DNA of 64,000 nt from NORP181 sp047623555 (GTDB lineage Bacteria; Pseudomonadota; Alphaproteobacteria; Rhodobacterales; Rhodobacteraceae): positions 1 through 64,000 of the forward strand of contig JBLHMP010000004.1 of the NCBI GenBank assembly GCA_047623555.1, given 5' to 3'. The stretch's first letter is position 1, and every line of letters starts with the position of its first letter. Position numbers and translations under genes: made by a program. The notes below the pieces were generated by a model. The model made no database searches, was not told the origin of the DNA, and saw only the letters and a list, made by a program, of their open reading frames with translations. Shown here piece by piece: positions 8,774 through 17,797 of the stretch.

Positions 8774-9211
8774 ATGACACCGCCGGAGACCTCTAAGGAT
8801 GGCATCGCCAACCCCGGAGACAAGTCCCCGGCGGTTTCCGTTTGTCTGGACGAAACTTTGTCAAATGATTCGCTGATTGTGCTGAGCAAACGCGCCGATT
8901 TCCTGCGCGCCGCCCGGGCACGACGTCAAGGCACCGGTGGTATGATGGTGCAGGGGCGCAAACGCGCGAGTGACGAAGCGTTGGGCATCCGGGTCGGATT
9001 TACCTGTTCTAAAAAGGTCGGTAATGCGGTGGCGCGCAATCGCGCCAAACGTCGCCTGCGCGAAGTTGCACGGATGCTATTGTCAACGCTGGGACGCGAC
9101 GGATGGGACTATGTCCTGATCGGTCGCGCCAAGGCAACGGCAGATCGCCCCTTTGAATTGCTCAAGGGCGATCTTATCTATGCGCTGAAAAAACTGCATC
9201 CGGACACATGA
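8774..9211 (+). CDS. rnpA: Ribonuclease P protein component
   Basis: The 145-residue basic protein carries the family core VGFTCSKKVGNAVARNRAKR followed by RLREVAR (about 75-101), whose RNR motif contacts the RNase P RNA in 5' processing of tRNA precursors. An N-terminal extension of about 35 acidic residues precedes the usual start of the domain (LSKRADFLRAAR), so a later start is possible, though no ATG stands nearer to it. It lies 23 bp after rpmH and overlaps yidD by four bases. Confidence 0.95.
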   Translation: MTPPETSKDGIANPGDKSPAVSVCLDETLSNDSLIVLSKRADFLRAARARRQGTGGMMVQGRKRASDEALGIRVGFTCSKKVGNAVARNRAKRRLREVARMLLSTLGRDGWDYVLIGRAKATADRPFELLKGDLIYALKKLHPDT

Positions 9212-9438
9212 CCCCATTCGCCCACATCGTCGCCCTGCCCGTTCGACTCTACCGGTTGCTGCTGTCGCCGTGGGTCGGGACCAGTTGCCGGTTTCAGCCC
9301 ACCTGCAGTGTCTACGCCCTTGAAGCGCTGGAAAAACACGGCGCCATCAAAGGCAGCTGGCTGGCCGCCAAACGCGTTGGCCGCTGCCACCCGTTTGGGG
9401 GTGACGGCTATGACCCGGTGCCGGACGACAAAACCTGA
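9208..9438 (+). CDS. yidD: Membrane protein insertion efficiency factor YidD
   Basis: A 76-residue protein with the family signature YRLLLSPWVGTSCRFQPTCS followed by VYALEAL, including the paired cysteines, and the C-terminal GRCHPFGGDGYDPVP. YidD is a small amphipathic, membrane-associated protein that aids insertion by YidC. The gene overlaps rnpA (ATGA). In this window yidC follows only after the broken ttcA and a GGDEF-EAL gene. Confidence 0.95.
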   Translation: MTPFAHIVALPVRLYRLLLSPWVGTSCRFQPTCSVYALEALEKHGAIKGSWLAAKRVGRCHPFGGDGYDPVPDDKT

Positions 9439-9441
9439 TCA

Positions 9442-9468
9442 GGCGTGGGTTTTCACCCACCCTACGCC
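9442..9468. repeat. Dispersed palindrome (GTAGGGTGGG family), single-arm copy
   Basis: Directly after the yidD stop is GGCGTGGGTTTTCACCCA followed by CCCTACGCC. It is self-complementary and related to the double-arm copies at 29309-29362 and 61522-61577 and the right arm at 49466-49487. Its position fits a transcript-end hairpin for yidD, but no long T run follows. Confidence 0.6.
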
Positions 9469-9570
9469 CCCAAATTAACGTTGAGTTTTGGCCCGTTGCC
9501 TCGGAGTTTTCAGCGTCGAGCGCGCAATCGGTTGCTTGTCCGCCTCGCGCAACGCGACTAAAGCCGCAAT

Positions 9571-10441
9571 ATGCTGGGTGATAATGACGATATTCACCCG
9601 CTTTTTTGCCGGTGCCCCACGAACAACCGAGTTTCGCAAACGCCTTGTGCGATAGGCCCGCGAGGCTATTGATCAATATGGGGTGATCAGCTGCGATAAA
9701 CCCAACGCGCGTTGGTTGGTGTATCTGTCGGGTAGCAAAGACAGTTATACACTGCTGGCAATTCTGTAGGAGTTGAAATGGCGCGGTCTGTTGCCTGTGG
9801 ATTTGTTGGCTTGCAATCTGGACCAAGGGCAGCCCGATTTTCCGGCCACCGTTTTGCTGGAATTTCTGGAAAAGATGGGTGTGCCACACCGGATCGAATA
9901 TCAGGACACTTATTCGATTGTCATGGACAAAACCCCGCAAGGCCGGACGTTTTGCACCCTGAGTTCACGCCTCGGGCACCGCAGTTTTTATCGAATTGCC
10001 CGTGACGAAGGATGCTCGGCCGTGGTATTGGGCCATTATCGCGACGACATTTTAGAGACATTTTTCATGAACTTATTTAATAGCGGGCGGTTGGCAACGA
10101 TGCCGCCCAAGTTATTGAACGAGGCCGGTGATTTATTCGTCTATCGCCCTCTGGCCCATGTTGCCGAAGCGGATCGCGCCAAATTTGCCAATGCGATGCA
10201 TTATCCGATCATTCCGTGCGACCTCTACGGTTCCCAGGATGACCTGCAATGTCAACAGGTTGAGAAAACTTTAGACGGCTGGGAACGCAACATCCCAGGT
10301 CGGCGACAGATCATGTTTCACGCCTTGATGAACGCGCGTCCGTCCCATCTTCTCGACCCGAAATTGGTTGATTTCGTCGGCCAGGATCGCGATCCTCTGC
10401 AAATTGATGAAAATCTGGCGGAGATTCCAAAGCTGCGTTAA
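9571..10441 (+). pseudogene. ttcA: tRNA 2-thiocytidine synthetase (TtcA), degenerate
   Basis: The translation from ATG 9571 (MLGDNDDIHPLF) continues, after a one-base shift in a T6 run near 9602-9607, as AGAPRTTEFRKRLVR, AREAIDQYGVIS, LSGSKDSYTLLAIL and ELKWRGLLPVDLLACNLD, with in-frame TAG codons at 9653-9655 and 9767-9769. From 9770 the frame is open to 10441. The PP-loop SGGKDS has become SGSKDS. Each of the two CxxC pairs that bind the Fe-S cluster has lost its second Cys (CALC to CTLS, CDLC to CDLY, judged against remembered family sequence). TtcA thiolates C32 of certain tRNAs; this copy cannot do so. The long 3' open frame should not be annotated as a functional gene. Confidence 0.85.
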
Positions 10442-10514
10442 GGCTACGCTTAGACCGCTTGCCTAGCCTGTGCCTGTCGCCAACTGCGCGGCGGGCTAAC
10501 AGGGTGTTAACGTC

Positions 10515-12062
10515 ATGCCTAATCCACTCACGAAGTTCCTCACGGGTCTAAGCAACCAATTGCAGCCGGTGTTGACCAGCCCGTCAATATTGGCGTTTCT
10601 GCCTGCCTTGACGCTAGGGGCCTATTGGGTCGGGGGAGAGACCGCATTACTGGTGACGGCATTGGGCTTACCGTTGCTGTTTGCCATTCCCCGGACGTTA
10701 GTCCGCAATCCGGCGAATTTATTGGCCATACGCGACAGCGTAACCGGCCTGCTTCTACGCGACGGATTCGCAACTATTTTAGATCAGGTTTACGACGACA
10801 CCGAAATATCGGGCCTGAAATCCGCCTGTTTTGTGCTGGAACTCGACGATTGTCGTGAACTGGCCGACCGGCACGGGCAAGGTGCGGTTGATCTTGTGGT
10901 GCAGCGGTCAGGCGAACGGATCATGGCGGCCTTGCGGGATGGCGATACCGTGGCCCGACTTGGCGACAGTCGCTTTGCGATTTGTCTGATGCCAGTGCGA
11001 CAACTGGATCTCGAATTATGCATTCAATTGGCGGGCCGCATCCAAAACACTGTTGAAGAGCCCATTTCACTGGATGGCATATCGCTCTATGTATCCTGCT
11101 CAATCGGATTCTGTTTGCGCAGCCGCACGCCAGGCACCAGCGGGTCCGACTGGATGCTGGCGACCCAAGACGCATTGTCAGATGCAAAGCTTGCCGGACC
11201 TTCAGGCATCCGGGCCTATTCTGCTGAAATTCACCGCAAGACCAAGGCCCGTCACGATCTGCGCAATGACGCCGTTGCGGCACTTGAGAACGGGCAGGTT
11301 CAACCTTGGTACCAGCCACAAATATCGACCGATACCGGCAAAGTCAGCGGCTTTGAGGTGTTGGCCCGGTGGAACCATCCGATACATGGCATGATTGCAC
11401 CAGATGGCTTTTTGCCTGTAATGGAGCAGGCCGGCCTACTTGAACGATTGGGACAGGTCATGCTGTACCATGCACTGACGGCGCTTAAGGCGTGGGATAG
11501 TGCCGGAGCAGAGGTTCCCTGTATCGGGGTCAATTTCGCCACCGATGAATTGCGCAATCCGGCGTTGGTTGACAAAATCCGCTGGGAGCTCGATCGTTTT
11601 GACCTGACGCCAGACCGGCTTTGCGTTGAAATCCTCGAATCTGTTGTCATTGATAACCCAGATGAAACCGTGACCCGGAATATTGCCGGTTTGGGCGCGC
11701 TTGGCTGTCGAATTGATCTGGATGATTTTGGCACCGGCCACGCATCGATTGCGTCGATCCGGCGGTTTGCGGTTTCACGCATCAAAATCGACCGATCCTT
11801 TGTGATGAAGGCGGATCGTGACCCGGAACAACAACGGCTGGTTGGGGCGATTCTGACGATGGCAGAGCGGCTTGGAATTGAAACGCTAGCCGAGGGGGTT
11901 GAGACCGTCGGAGAGCACGCTTTATTGGCGCAATTGGGCTGTGACCACGTTCAGGGGTTTGGGATTGGACGCCCGATGCCGTTTGATCAGACACTGGATT
12001 GGATTGCGACACATGAGGGCAAAATACAGGATGCTCCGTCGATTAAACGCGAAACCGGCTAA
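10515..12062 (+). CDS. GGDEF-EAL protein, likely c-di-GMP phosphodiesterase with degenerate GGDEF
   Basis: A 515-residue protein with two membrane helices (about 24-38 and 42-60), a GGDEF domain (about 72-235) and an EAL domain (about 258-500). The GGDEF active-site loop reads LGDSR (149-153), so cyclase activity is unlikely. The EAL domain keeps EVLAR (281-285, the ExLxR form), VNFATDELRNP, VEILES and DLDDFGTGHAS (about 400) with the metal-binding aspartates. The likely activity is therefore hydrolysis of cyclic di-GMP at the inner membrane, perhaps with the GGDEF part as a GTP-binding regulator. It sits between the ttcA remnant and yidC. Confidence 0.88.
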   Translation: MPNPLTKFLTGLSNQLQPVLTSPSILAFLPALTLGAYWVGGETALLVTALGLPLLFAIPRTLVRNPANLLAIRDSVTGLLLRDGFATILDQVYDDTEISGLKSACFVLELDDCRELADRHGQGAVDLVVQRSGERIMAALRDGDTVARLGDSRFAICLMPVRQLDLELCIQLAGRIQNTVEEPISLDGISLYVSCSIGFCLRSRTPGTSGSDWMLATQDALSDAKLAGPSGIRAYSAEIHRKTKARHDLRNDAVAALENGQVQPWYQPQISTDTGKVSGFEVLARWNHPIHGMIAPDGFLPVMEQAGLLERLGQVMLYHALTALKAWDSAGAEVPCIGVNFATDELRNPALVDKIRWELDRFDLTPDRLCVEILESVVIDNPDETVTRNIAGLGALGCRIDLDDFGTGHASIASIRRFAVSRIKIDRSFVMKADRDPEQQRLVGAILTMAERLGIETLAEGVETVGEHALLAQLGCDHVQGFGIGRPMPFDQTLDWIATHEGKIQDAPSIKRETG

Positions 12063-12177
12063 AAGCAGCACATAATAGCCGGGTGACTACCGCAAAAGAC
12101 CGGAATCCGCTTGACCTTTGCGGCTGCACTCTGTTGAACCCACCAAGTCATTCCATGTACGAAGGTGGCCGGTCCAA

Positions 12178-14007
12178 ATGGACGATCAGAACAAAAACCT
12201 AATCCTTGCAACTGTGCTTAGTCTCATCGTGATTGTGGTGTGGCTCACGGTATTTCCACCGCCCCAACCGGATCCTGTCCCGGTTGCCGAGGCCACGAGC
12301 CAGACTGGGCCCGAGGGGGATGTGGTAACTATTCCTTCAGCGGTTAGCGATGTGGCGGGCAATCAAGCCGTTACAGCCGTCGTTGACGAAGTCGAAACGG
12401 CCTCGAAAACGGCACCCCGTGTCGACATTGATACACCGCGCATGACCGGCAGCATCTCGCTGCTTGGTGGGCGGATCGATGATTTGTCGCTAAAGGACTA
12501 TCGCGTCAGCCTAGAGCCTGGCTCAGACATTGTGCGGATACTGACGCCTGTTGGCACGCCATCAGCTTACTATGCCCTGTATGGCTGGGCCCCTGGTGCC
12601 GGTCTGACACAGGACGATGTTCCCAGCGCCAACACGGTTTGGGCAACAGAATCGGGCAGCAGATTAAGCCCACAAAGCCCGGTTACTCTGGTTTGGGACA
12701 ACGGCAACGGCCTTACGTTCCGCCGTCTTCTGACGGTTGACGAAGAATATATGTTCTCAGTCACCCAATCGGTGGACAACCAAACCGGCGCGCCTGTCAG
12801 CCTTGCTCCTTATGGGGTTTTGGCCCGTCACGGCGAGCCGCTTGATCTGAAAAACTTTTTCATCCTGCACGAAGGTGTGGTGCGTCTGTCCGACAGTGAG
12901 CTTGCTGAAATCGACTATGACGACATGCCCGATTTCGAGGTTAACGCCCGTTGGGCCGCCCCGGCCGACGTTGTATCGATGGAAGAAAACGGCTGGATCG
13001 GGTTCACCGACCACTATTGGATGTCCATTCTGATCCCTGCACAGGACGCAGGAACCGATCTGGTGACCAAATACGATGCGCGCCGGGATATTTATCAGAC
13101 CACAACCGTTTCGCCGACAACAACATTGGCGAATGGCGAATCCACCAGCACCACATCACGCTTGTTTTCAGGGCCCAAAGAATGGGACATCATCGACGCC
13201 TATGAAAATGATAGCGGTGTTGAAAAGTTCGTTGATAGCATCGACTGGGGTATGTTCTTTTTCCTGACCAAACCGATCTTCTGGTTATTGCATCAACTGA
13301 ACGACCTGATCGGCAACGTCGGCTGGTCGATCATTTGCCTGACCTTGATCATCAAAGCAGCGCTGTTCCCGTTGGCCTATAAATCCTACGTTTCGATGGC
13401 CAAGATGAAGGAACTGCAGCCGCAGATAGAAAAGATGAAAGCGGACGCAGGAGAAGATCGCAAAAAGATGCAGCAAGGCATGATGGAGCTGTACAAAAAG
13501 GAAAAGGTAAATCCGGCTGCGGGTTGTTTGCCAATCATTCTGCAAATTCCGATCTTCTTCTCGCTGTATAAAGTGATCTTTGTCACGATTCTGTTGCGTC
13601 AGGCGCCTTGGTTCTCGCCGTTTCTGGACCTGTCCGTGCCCGACCCCACATCGTTGCTAAACCTGTTCGGGCTGCTGCCAAACGCTGGACCTGAGGCGGG
13701 AACCATCATGGCCACCGTCTTTATCGGCATCCTGCCGCTGTTGCTGGGTATTTCCATGTGGCTGCAGCAAAAGCTGAACCCGGCGCCCTCCGATCCGACG
13801 CAAAAGATGATCTTTGCCTGGATGCCATGGGTGTTCATGTTCATGCTGGGTGGCTTTGCCAGCGGGCTGGTTGTGTATTGGATCGCCAACAATACGATCA
13901 CATTTACGCAGCAGTACCTGATCATGCTTTCTCAGGGCTATAAGCCAGATCTGTTTGGCAACATCAAATCCGGTTTCGCCAAAAAAGCGAAAACGGACAA
14001 AAAATGA
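12178..14007 (+). CDS. yidC: Membrane protein insertase YidC
   Basis: The start at 12178 gives the typical MDDQNKNLILATVLSLIVIV with the first membrane helix; an upstream TTG at 12118 would add an unlikely tail. The 609-residue product has the large periplasmic beta-super-sandwich domain (about 70-340). The conserved C-terminal five-helix core follows, including KSYVSMAKMKELQPQIEKMK and NPAAGCLPIILQIPIFFSLY. It inserts and folds inner membrane proteins with or without SecYEG. The last four bases overlap the MOSC gene, and engB and argB follow closely. Confidence 0.97.
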   Translation: MDDQNKNLILATVLSLIVIVVWLTVFPPPQPDPVPVAEATSQTGPEGDVVTIPSAVSDVAGNQAVTAVVDEVETASKTAPRVDIDTPRMTGSISLLGGRIDDLSLKDYRVSLEPGSDIVRILTPVGTPSAYYALYGWAPGAGLTQDDVPSANTVWATESGSRLSPQSPVTLVWDNGNGLTFRRLLTVDEEYMFSVTQSVDNQTGAPVSLAPYGVLARHGEPLDLKNFFILHEGVVRLSDSELAEIDYDDMPDFEVNARWAAPADVVSMEENGWIGFTDHYWMSILIPAQDAGTDLVTKYDARRDIYQTTTVSPTTTLANGESTSTTSRLFSGPKEWDIIDAYENDSGVEKFVDSIDWGMFFFLTKPIFWLLHQLNDLIGNVGWSIICLTLIIKAALFPLAYKSYVSMAKMKELQPQIEKMKADAGEDRKKMQQGMMELYKKEKVNPAAGCLPIILQIPIFFSLYKVIFVTILLRQAPWFSPFLDLSVPDPTSLLNLFGLLPNAGPEAGTIMATVFIGILPLLLGISMWLQQKLNPAPSDPTQKMIFAWMPWVFMFMLGGFASGLVVYWIANNTITFTQQYLIMLSQGYKPDLFGNIKSGFAKKAKTDKK

Positions 14008-14747
14008 CCGGGATGGTGACCAGCCTATGGCGCCACCCGATCAAAAGTCATGGTCGCGAGTCTTTGGACGCTGTGACCCTTATCGCCGGGCAAACCATGC
14101 CCGGCGATCGCGTTTGGGCCGTGGCCCATGAGCAGTCCAAGGCCGATAATTCGGTCTGGTCGCGCTGTGCCAATTTCAGCATTGGCGCCAAGGCTCCGAA
14201 CCTGACAGCGATAATCGCCCAGCTGAATGAGCAACAAAACACTGTGACCCTCAGCCATCCAGACCAACCAGATCTGACCTTTGATCCGGATGGGGATGCC
14301 ACCGCGTTTCTGGAGTGGGTACGCCCATTGATGCCAGAAAATCGCGCGGCATCTGCCCGAATCGTACGGGTGCCAGGGCGCGGCATGACCGACAGCGATT
14401 TCCCGTCGGTAACCCTGTGCAGCATGGCCTCGCACCGGGCTGTTGAGGGCCAGATCGGCCATGACCTTTCGATCAATCGCTGGCGCGGCAACATCTGGTT
14501 TGACGGCCAGCCTGAATGGCAAGAGTTTGACTGGCTCGGCCGAGAGGTTCAAATCGGCGACGTAATTCTGCGCGGCTGTGAACGCACAGTTCGCTGCCTT
14601 GCAACCACAGCCAACCCCGAAACTGGCATACGCGATACTGACACGCTAAAGGCCCTGGACCATTGGGGCCATCGCGATTTCAGCATTCGCGCCGAAGTAA
14701 TACGTGGCGGAGATATCCGCATAAATGATACGGTGACCCCCTTATGA
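14004..14747 (+). CDS. MOSC domain protein
   Basis: The 247-residue product begins with the beta-barrel MOSC N-terminal motif VTSLWRHPIKSHGRESLDAV. Its C-terminal half shows SINRWRGNIWFDG, a GDVILRGCERTVRC segment with the conserved cysteine, and TTANPETGIRDTD. MOSC domains bind molybdenum cofactor or deliver sulphur. The exact role of these stand-alone proteins near yidC in Rhodobacteraceae is not established. It overlaps yidC by ATGA at its start and engB by four bases at its end, so it is part of the same transcript. Confidence 0.88.
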   Translation: MTGMVTSLWRHPIKSHGRESLDAVTLIAGQTMPGDRVWAVAHEQSKADNSVWSRCANFSIGAKAPNLTAIIAQLNEQQNTVTLSHPDQPDLTFDPDGDATAFLEWVRPLMPENRAASARIVRVPGRGMTDSDFPSVTLCSMASHRAVEGQIGHDLSINRWRGNIWFDGQPEWQEFDWLGREVQIGDVILRGCERTVRCLATTANPETGIRDTDTLKALDHWGHRDFSIRAEVIRGGDIRINDTVTPL

Positions 14748-15397
14748 TGCAAATGCAATTTACCCTGACCGAAGAGCCCGATGCCCTGACAGCCGAACGT
14801 GGTCGCAAGCTTTTTGCTGGCGATTCCGAGTTCATCAAAGGCGTTGTTGCCATGTCCGGCCTGCCCCCCGCCGACCGGATGGAGGTCTGCTTTGCGGGGC
14901 GTTCAAACGTTGGCAAATCAACGCTGATCAATGCGCTGACCGGGCGCAAAGGTCTGGCGCGGGCGTCAAACACGCCGGGCCGCACACAAGAAATCAACTA
15001 TTTCACCCAAGGACCTGAGCTTTATCTGGTCGACCTGCCCGGCTATGGCTTTGCCAATGCGCCGATCCCAGTGATCGAAAAATGGCAACGCCTGCTAAAA
15101 CAATATCTGTCGGGCCGTCAAACACTGCGCCGGGCGTTTGTGTTGATTGATGCCCGCCACGGTATCAAACGTGTGGACGAAGAAATCATGTCTTTGTTGG
15201 ACAGCGCCGCGGTGACATTCCAATGCGTGATGACCAAGTCTGACAAGGTGCGTGGACAGGATCGCGACAAGATATTGGAACAAATGCGGGGCGCCTTGTC
15301 TAAACACCCGGCGGCGTATCCGGAAATCGTGCTAACCAGCAGCGAAAAGGGTGACGGCATCGCCACCTTGCGGTCGATCATCACCACGCTGGAATAA
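14744..15397 (+). CDS. engB: Ribosome biogenesis GTPase EngB (YihA/YsxC)
   Basis: A 217-residue single-domain GTPase with G1 GRSNVGKST (52-60), a G2 region NTPGRTQEINYF, G3 DLPGYG and G4 TKSDK. These and the length match the EngB/YsxC family, needed for assembly of the 50S subunit. Two adjacent ATG codons (14744 and 14750 region) make the exact start uncertain by a few residues. It overlaps the MOSC gene (ATGATG context), and argB begins about 50 bp downstream. Confidence 0.95.
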   Translation: MMQMQFTLTEEPDALTAERGRKLFAGDSEFIKGVVAMSGLPPADRMEVCFAGRSNVGKSTLINALTGRKGLARASNTPGRTQEINYFTQGPELYLVDLPGYGFANAPIPVIEKWQRLLKQYLSGRQTLRRAFVLIDARHGIKRVDEEIMSLLDSAAVTFQCVMTKSDKVRGQDRDKILEQMRGALSKHPAAYPEIVLTSSEKGDGIATLRSIITTLE

Positions 15398-15447
15398 CAA
15401 TCCCCTTGCATGGTGCGCGATGTTCGTGACACCTCTTGGGGCAACGG

Positions 15448-16320
15448 ATGGCTGATATGAAGACACGCGATATGAACCACGACTGGATCGCCACAGCAGA
15501 AACACTGTCACGTGCCCTGCCCTATTTGCAGCGCTATGCCGGTGCGACGATTGTGATCAAACTGGGCGGTCATGCCATGGGCAGCGACGCCGCCATGGAC
15601 AGCTTTGCCCGCGATGTTGTGCTGATGCAGCAGGTGGGTGTGAACCCGGTGATCGTGCATGGTGGTGGTCCGATGATCAACGCGATGCTGGACCGGCTGG
15701 GCATTCAGTCGACCTTTGTTGATGGCAAGAGGGTCAGCGATCAGGCCACTGTCGAAGTGGTCGAAATGGTGTTGTCGGGCCTTGTGAACAAACGCATTGT
15801 TCAGGCGATCAACGCACAGGGTGGCACGGCTGTGGGTCTGTCTGGCAAAGACGCCAATCTGATGATTTGTGATCAGACCGATCCGGCGCTTGGCTTTGTT
15901 GGCACGCCTGTGGATATCGACACAACTGTGCTGCGCAACCTGTTTGACACCGACATGATCCCGGTGATCGCGCCCTTGGGCGCTGGCCGTAATGGCGAAA
16001 CGTTCAATGTAAATGGCGATACGGTTGCCGGGGCGATTGCCGCCGAACTTAACGCCGATCGCTTGCTGCTGCTGACCGATGTCTCTGGCGTCAAAAACGC
16101 CGACGGTGCGGTCATAACCGAGCTTAAGACCAATCAAATCCGCGCAATGATCGCGGATGGCACCATTGCCGGCGGCATGATCCCCAAAACCGAAACCGCG
16201 CTGAATGCCATTCAGGGCGGCGTACGTGCCGTTGTCATCCTGGACGGCCGCGCACCCAATGCCTGTTTGTTGGAATTGTTCACTGAACATGGGGCCGGGT
16301 CGCTGATCCGCCCCGACTAA
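15448..16320 (+). CDS. argB: Acetylglutamate kinase
   Basis: The product phosphorylates N-acetylglutamate in arginine biosynthesis. It shows the N-terminal ATP-binding VIKLGGHAMG, VHGGGPMINAML with the substrate-binding glycines, and LTDVSGVKNADG. The C-terminal segment GGMIPKTETALNAIQGGV is typical of the amino-acid kinase fold. I prefer the ATG at 15448 (MADMKTRDMNHDW, 290 residues); a TTG at 15436 and an ATG at 15457 are alternatives. The N-terminal helix about 10-30 is of the kind found in arginine-inhibited hexameric enzymes. Confidence 0.96.
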   Translation: MADMKTRDMNHDWIATAETLSRALPYLQRYAGATIVIKLGGHAMGSDAAMDSFARDVVLMQQVGVNPVIVHGGGPMINAMLDRLGIQSTFVDGKRVSDQATVEVVEMVLSGLVNKRIVQAINAQGGTAVGLSGKDANLMICDQTDPALGFVGTPVDIDTTVLRNLFDTDMIPVIAPLGAGRNGETFNVNGDTVAGAIAAELNADRLLLLTDVSGVKNADGAVITELKTNQIRAMIADGTIAGGMIPKTETALNAIQGGVRAVVILDGRAPNACLLELFTEHGAGSLIRPD

Positions 16321-16376
16321 AGCGATTTAACCAAACTGTGTCTTGCTGTTAGCGCCCCGCCCTATACATTTAAGTA

Positions 16377-17171
16377 ATGGAAACTGAAGCAACCCTCCGT
16401 CTGGCGGTCTTTATCGGTCTGTTCACCTTGTTCGCGGTTGCCGAGGCCCTGGCGCCACGAAAACCACGCTCACAGCCGCGTATTAAGCGTTGGTTTACCA
16501 ATTGGTCCCTGACACTACTGAACACCGTGCTGCTGCGCGCCTTGGCCTTTGGGCTGCCTCTGCTGGCCGTTGGCGCGGCGGTGGATGCGGGCGCGCAGGG
16601 CTGGGGCCTGTTCAACTGGCTGGATTGGCCGGGTTGGTTCGAAATCATGGCGGCGATCCTGATCCTTGATTTTGCGATCTGGGCGCAGCACCTGATCACC
16701 CACAAGATACCATTGCTCTGGCGATTACACCGGGTGCACCATGCTGACCGCGATATGGATGTGACAACGGCGATCCGCTTTCACCCCATCGAAATCGCCC
16801 TGTCAATGCTGCTGAAAATCGGGCTGGTTTACCTGCTTGGCCCGACGGCAGTGGCTGTGCTGCTGTTTGAAATCCTGCTAAACGGCACAGCCATGTTCAA
16901 CCACGCCAACATTCGCCTGCCTTTGACCGTCGATCGTATTGTGCGCCGGGTACTGGTAACGCCAGACATGCACCGGGTGCATCATTCGGTGTATCGCGAT
17001 GAACATGACAGCAATTACGGGTTTTCCCTATCAATTTGGGACCGGATGCTAGGCACCTATGTGGCGCAACCCAAAGACGGGCATGACGACATGGCGGTGG
17101 GCCTGCGCTGGCAAGATGACAAACCCAGCCGCCTGGGGTGGAGCCTGCGCCTGCCGTTCGGAAAACTATGA
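16377..17171 (+). CDS. Fatty acid hydroxylase / sterol desaturase family membrane protein
   Basis: The 264-residue product has four to five membrane segments and the three histidine clusters that bind a di-iron centre: H105-x3-H109 (HLITHK), H118-x2-HH (HRVHHADRD, 118-122) and HRVHH (199-203). This is the FA_hydroxylase family, whose members insert oxygen or a double bond into lipid substrates. The bacterial substrate here is unknown. The stop overlaps the start of the ferredoxin-like gene (ATGA), which may supply electrons. That link is inference from the coupling. Confidence 0.88.
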   Translation: METEATLRLAVFIGLFTLFAVAEALAPRKPRSQPRIKRWFTNWSLTLLNTVLLRALAFGLPLLAVGAAVDAGAQGWGLFNWLDWPGWFEIMAAILILDFAIWAQHLITHKIPLLWRLHRVHHADRDMDVTTAIRFHPIEIALSMLLKIGLVYLLGPTAVAVLLFEILLNGTAMFNHANIRLPLTVDRIVRRVLVTPDMHRVHHSVYRDEHDSNYGFSLSIWDRMLGTYVAQPKDGHDDMAVGLRWQDDKPSRLGWSLRLPFGKL

Positions 17172-17797
17172 CCTATCAAGAAGTTGAGCAGGCCACCACA
17201 AACGTGGGACTGATCGTTATGGGAACAGTGTCAGACAACATTTCCTTGGTTTTGCTGGGCACCGGCCCTGCATTTTGGCCCATGTTCTCCGCCTCGCCCG
17301 AATGTCAGGATGGGCTACCAAACCCGGTGGACCGCTGGTCTTTGCGGGTTGTCGGCGGCTTGGCCACACACCTCGGTGCCAAAGCGATTTATCCGTTTGG
17401 CGGGCCACCCTATGAACCCTTTATCCGCTGGGCACAGGCCTCAGGGCGCGCTTTTCAAAGCCCGGTTGGCATGTTGGTGCATGATGCGGTCGGCATGATG
17501 GTGTCCTATCGTGGGGCTTTGCAATTTGACAAACCCTTTGCGGCCGCCTCCCCATTCGCACCAAGCCCCTGTCAGACCTGCGCTACCCAGCCCTGTACAA
17601 CGGCCTGCCCGGTTGGCGCCTTAAGTGCGACGCACAACTACGACGTCGACGCCTGCCATGCCTATCTGGACACCGAGGCCGGACAGGATTGCATGAACAA
17701 CGGCTGTGCAGCCCGACGCGCCTGCCCTGTCAGCCAATTAGCCGGGCGTACCCCTGAACAATCAAACCTGCATATGAAAGCGTTTCACCACACATGA
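17168..17797 (+). CDS. Ferredoxin-like [4Fe-4S] protein
   Basis: Choosing the ATG at 17168, which overlaps the preceding stop, gives 209 residues. The N-terminal about 130 residues have no clear motif. The C-terminal part holds CQTCATQPCTTACPVGAL, a C-x2-C-x4-C-x3-CP cluster motif, and then a second Cys-rich stretch CHAYLDTEAGQDCMNNGCAA followed by RRACP, so two Fe-S clusters are possible. It is translationally coupled on both sides, to the hydroxylase gene and to the SixA-like gene. A role in electron supply to the hydroxylase is plausible but unproven. Confidence 0.75.
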   Translation: MTYQEVEQATTNVGLIVMGTVSDNISLVLLGTGPAFWPMFSASPECQDGLPNPVDRWSLRVVGGLATHLGAKAIYPFGGPPYEPFIRWAQASGRAFQSPVGMLVHDAVGMMVSYRGALQFDKPFAAASPFAPSPCQTCATQPCTTACPVGALSATHNYDVDACHAYLDTEAGQDCMNNGCAARRACPVSQLAGRTPEQSNLHMKAFHHT

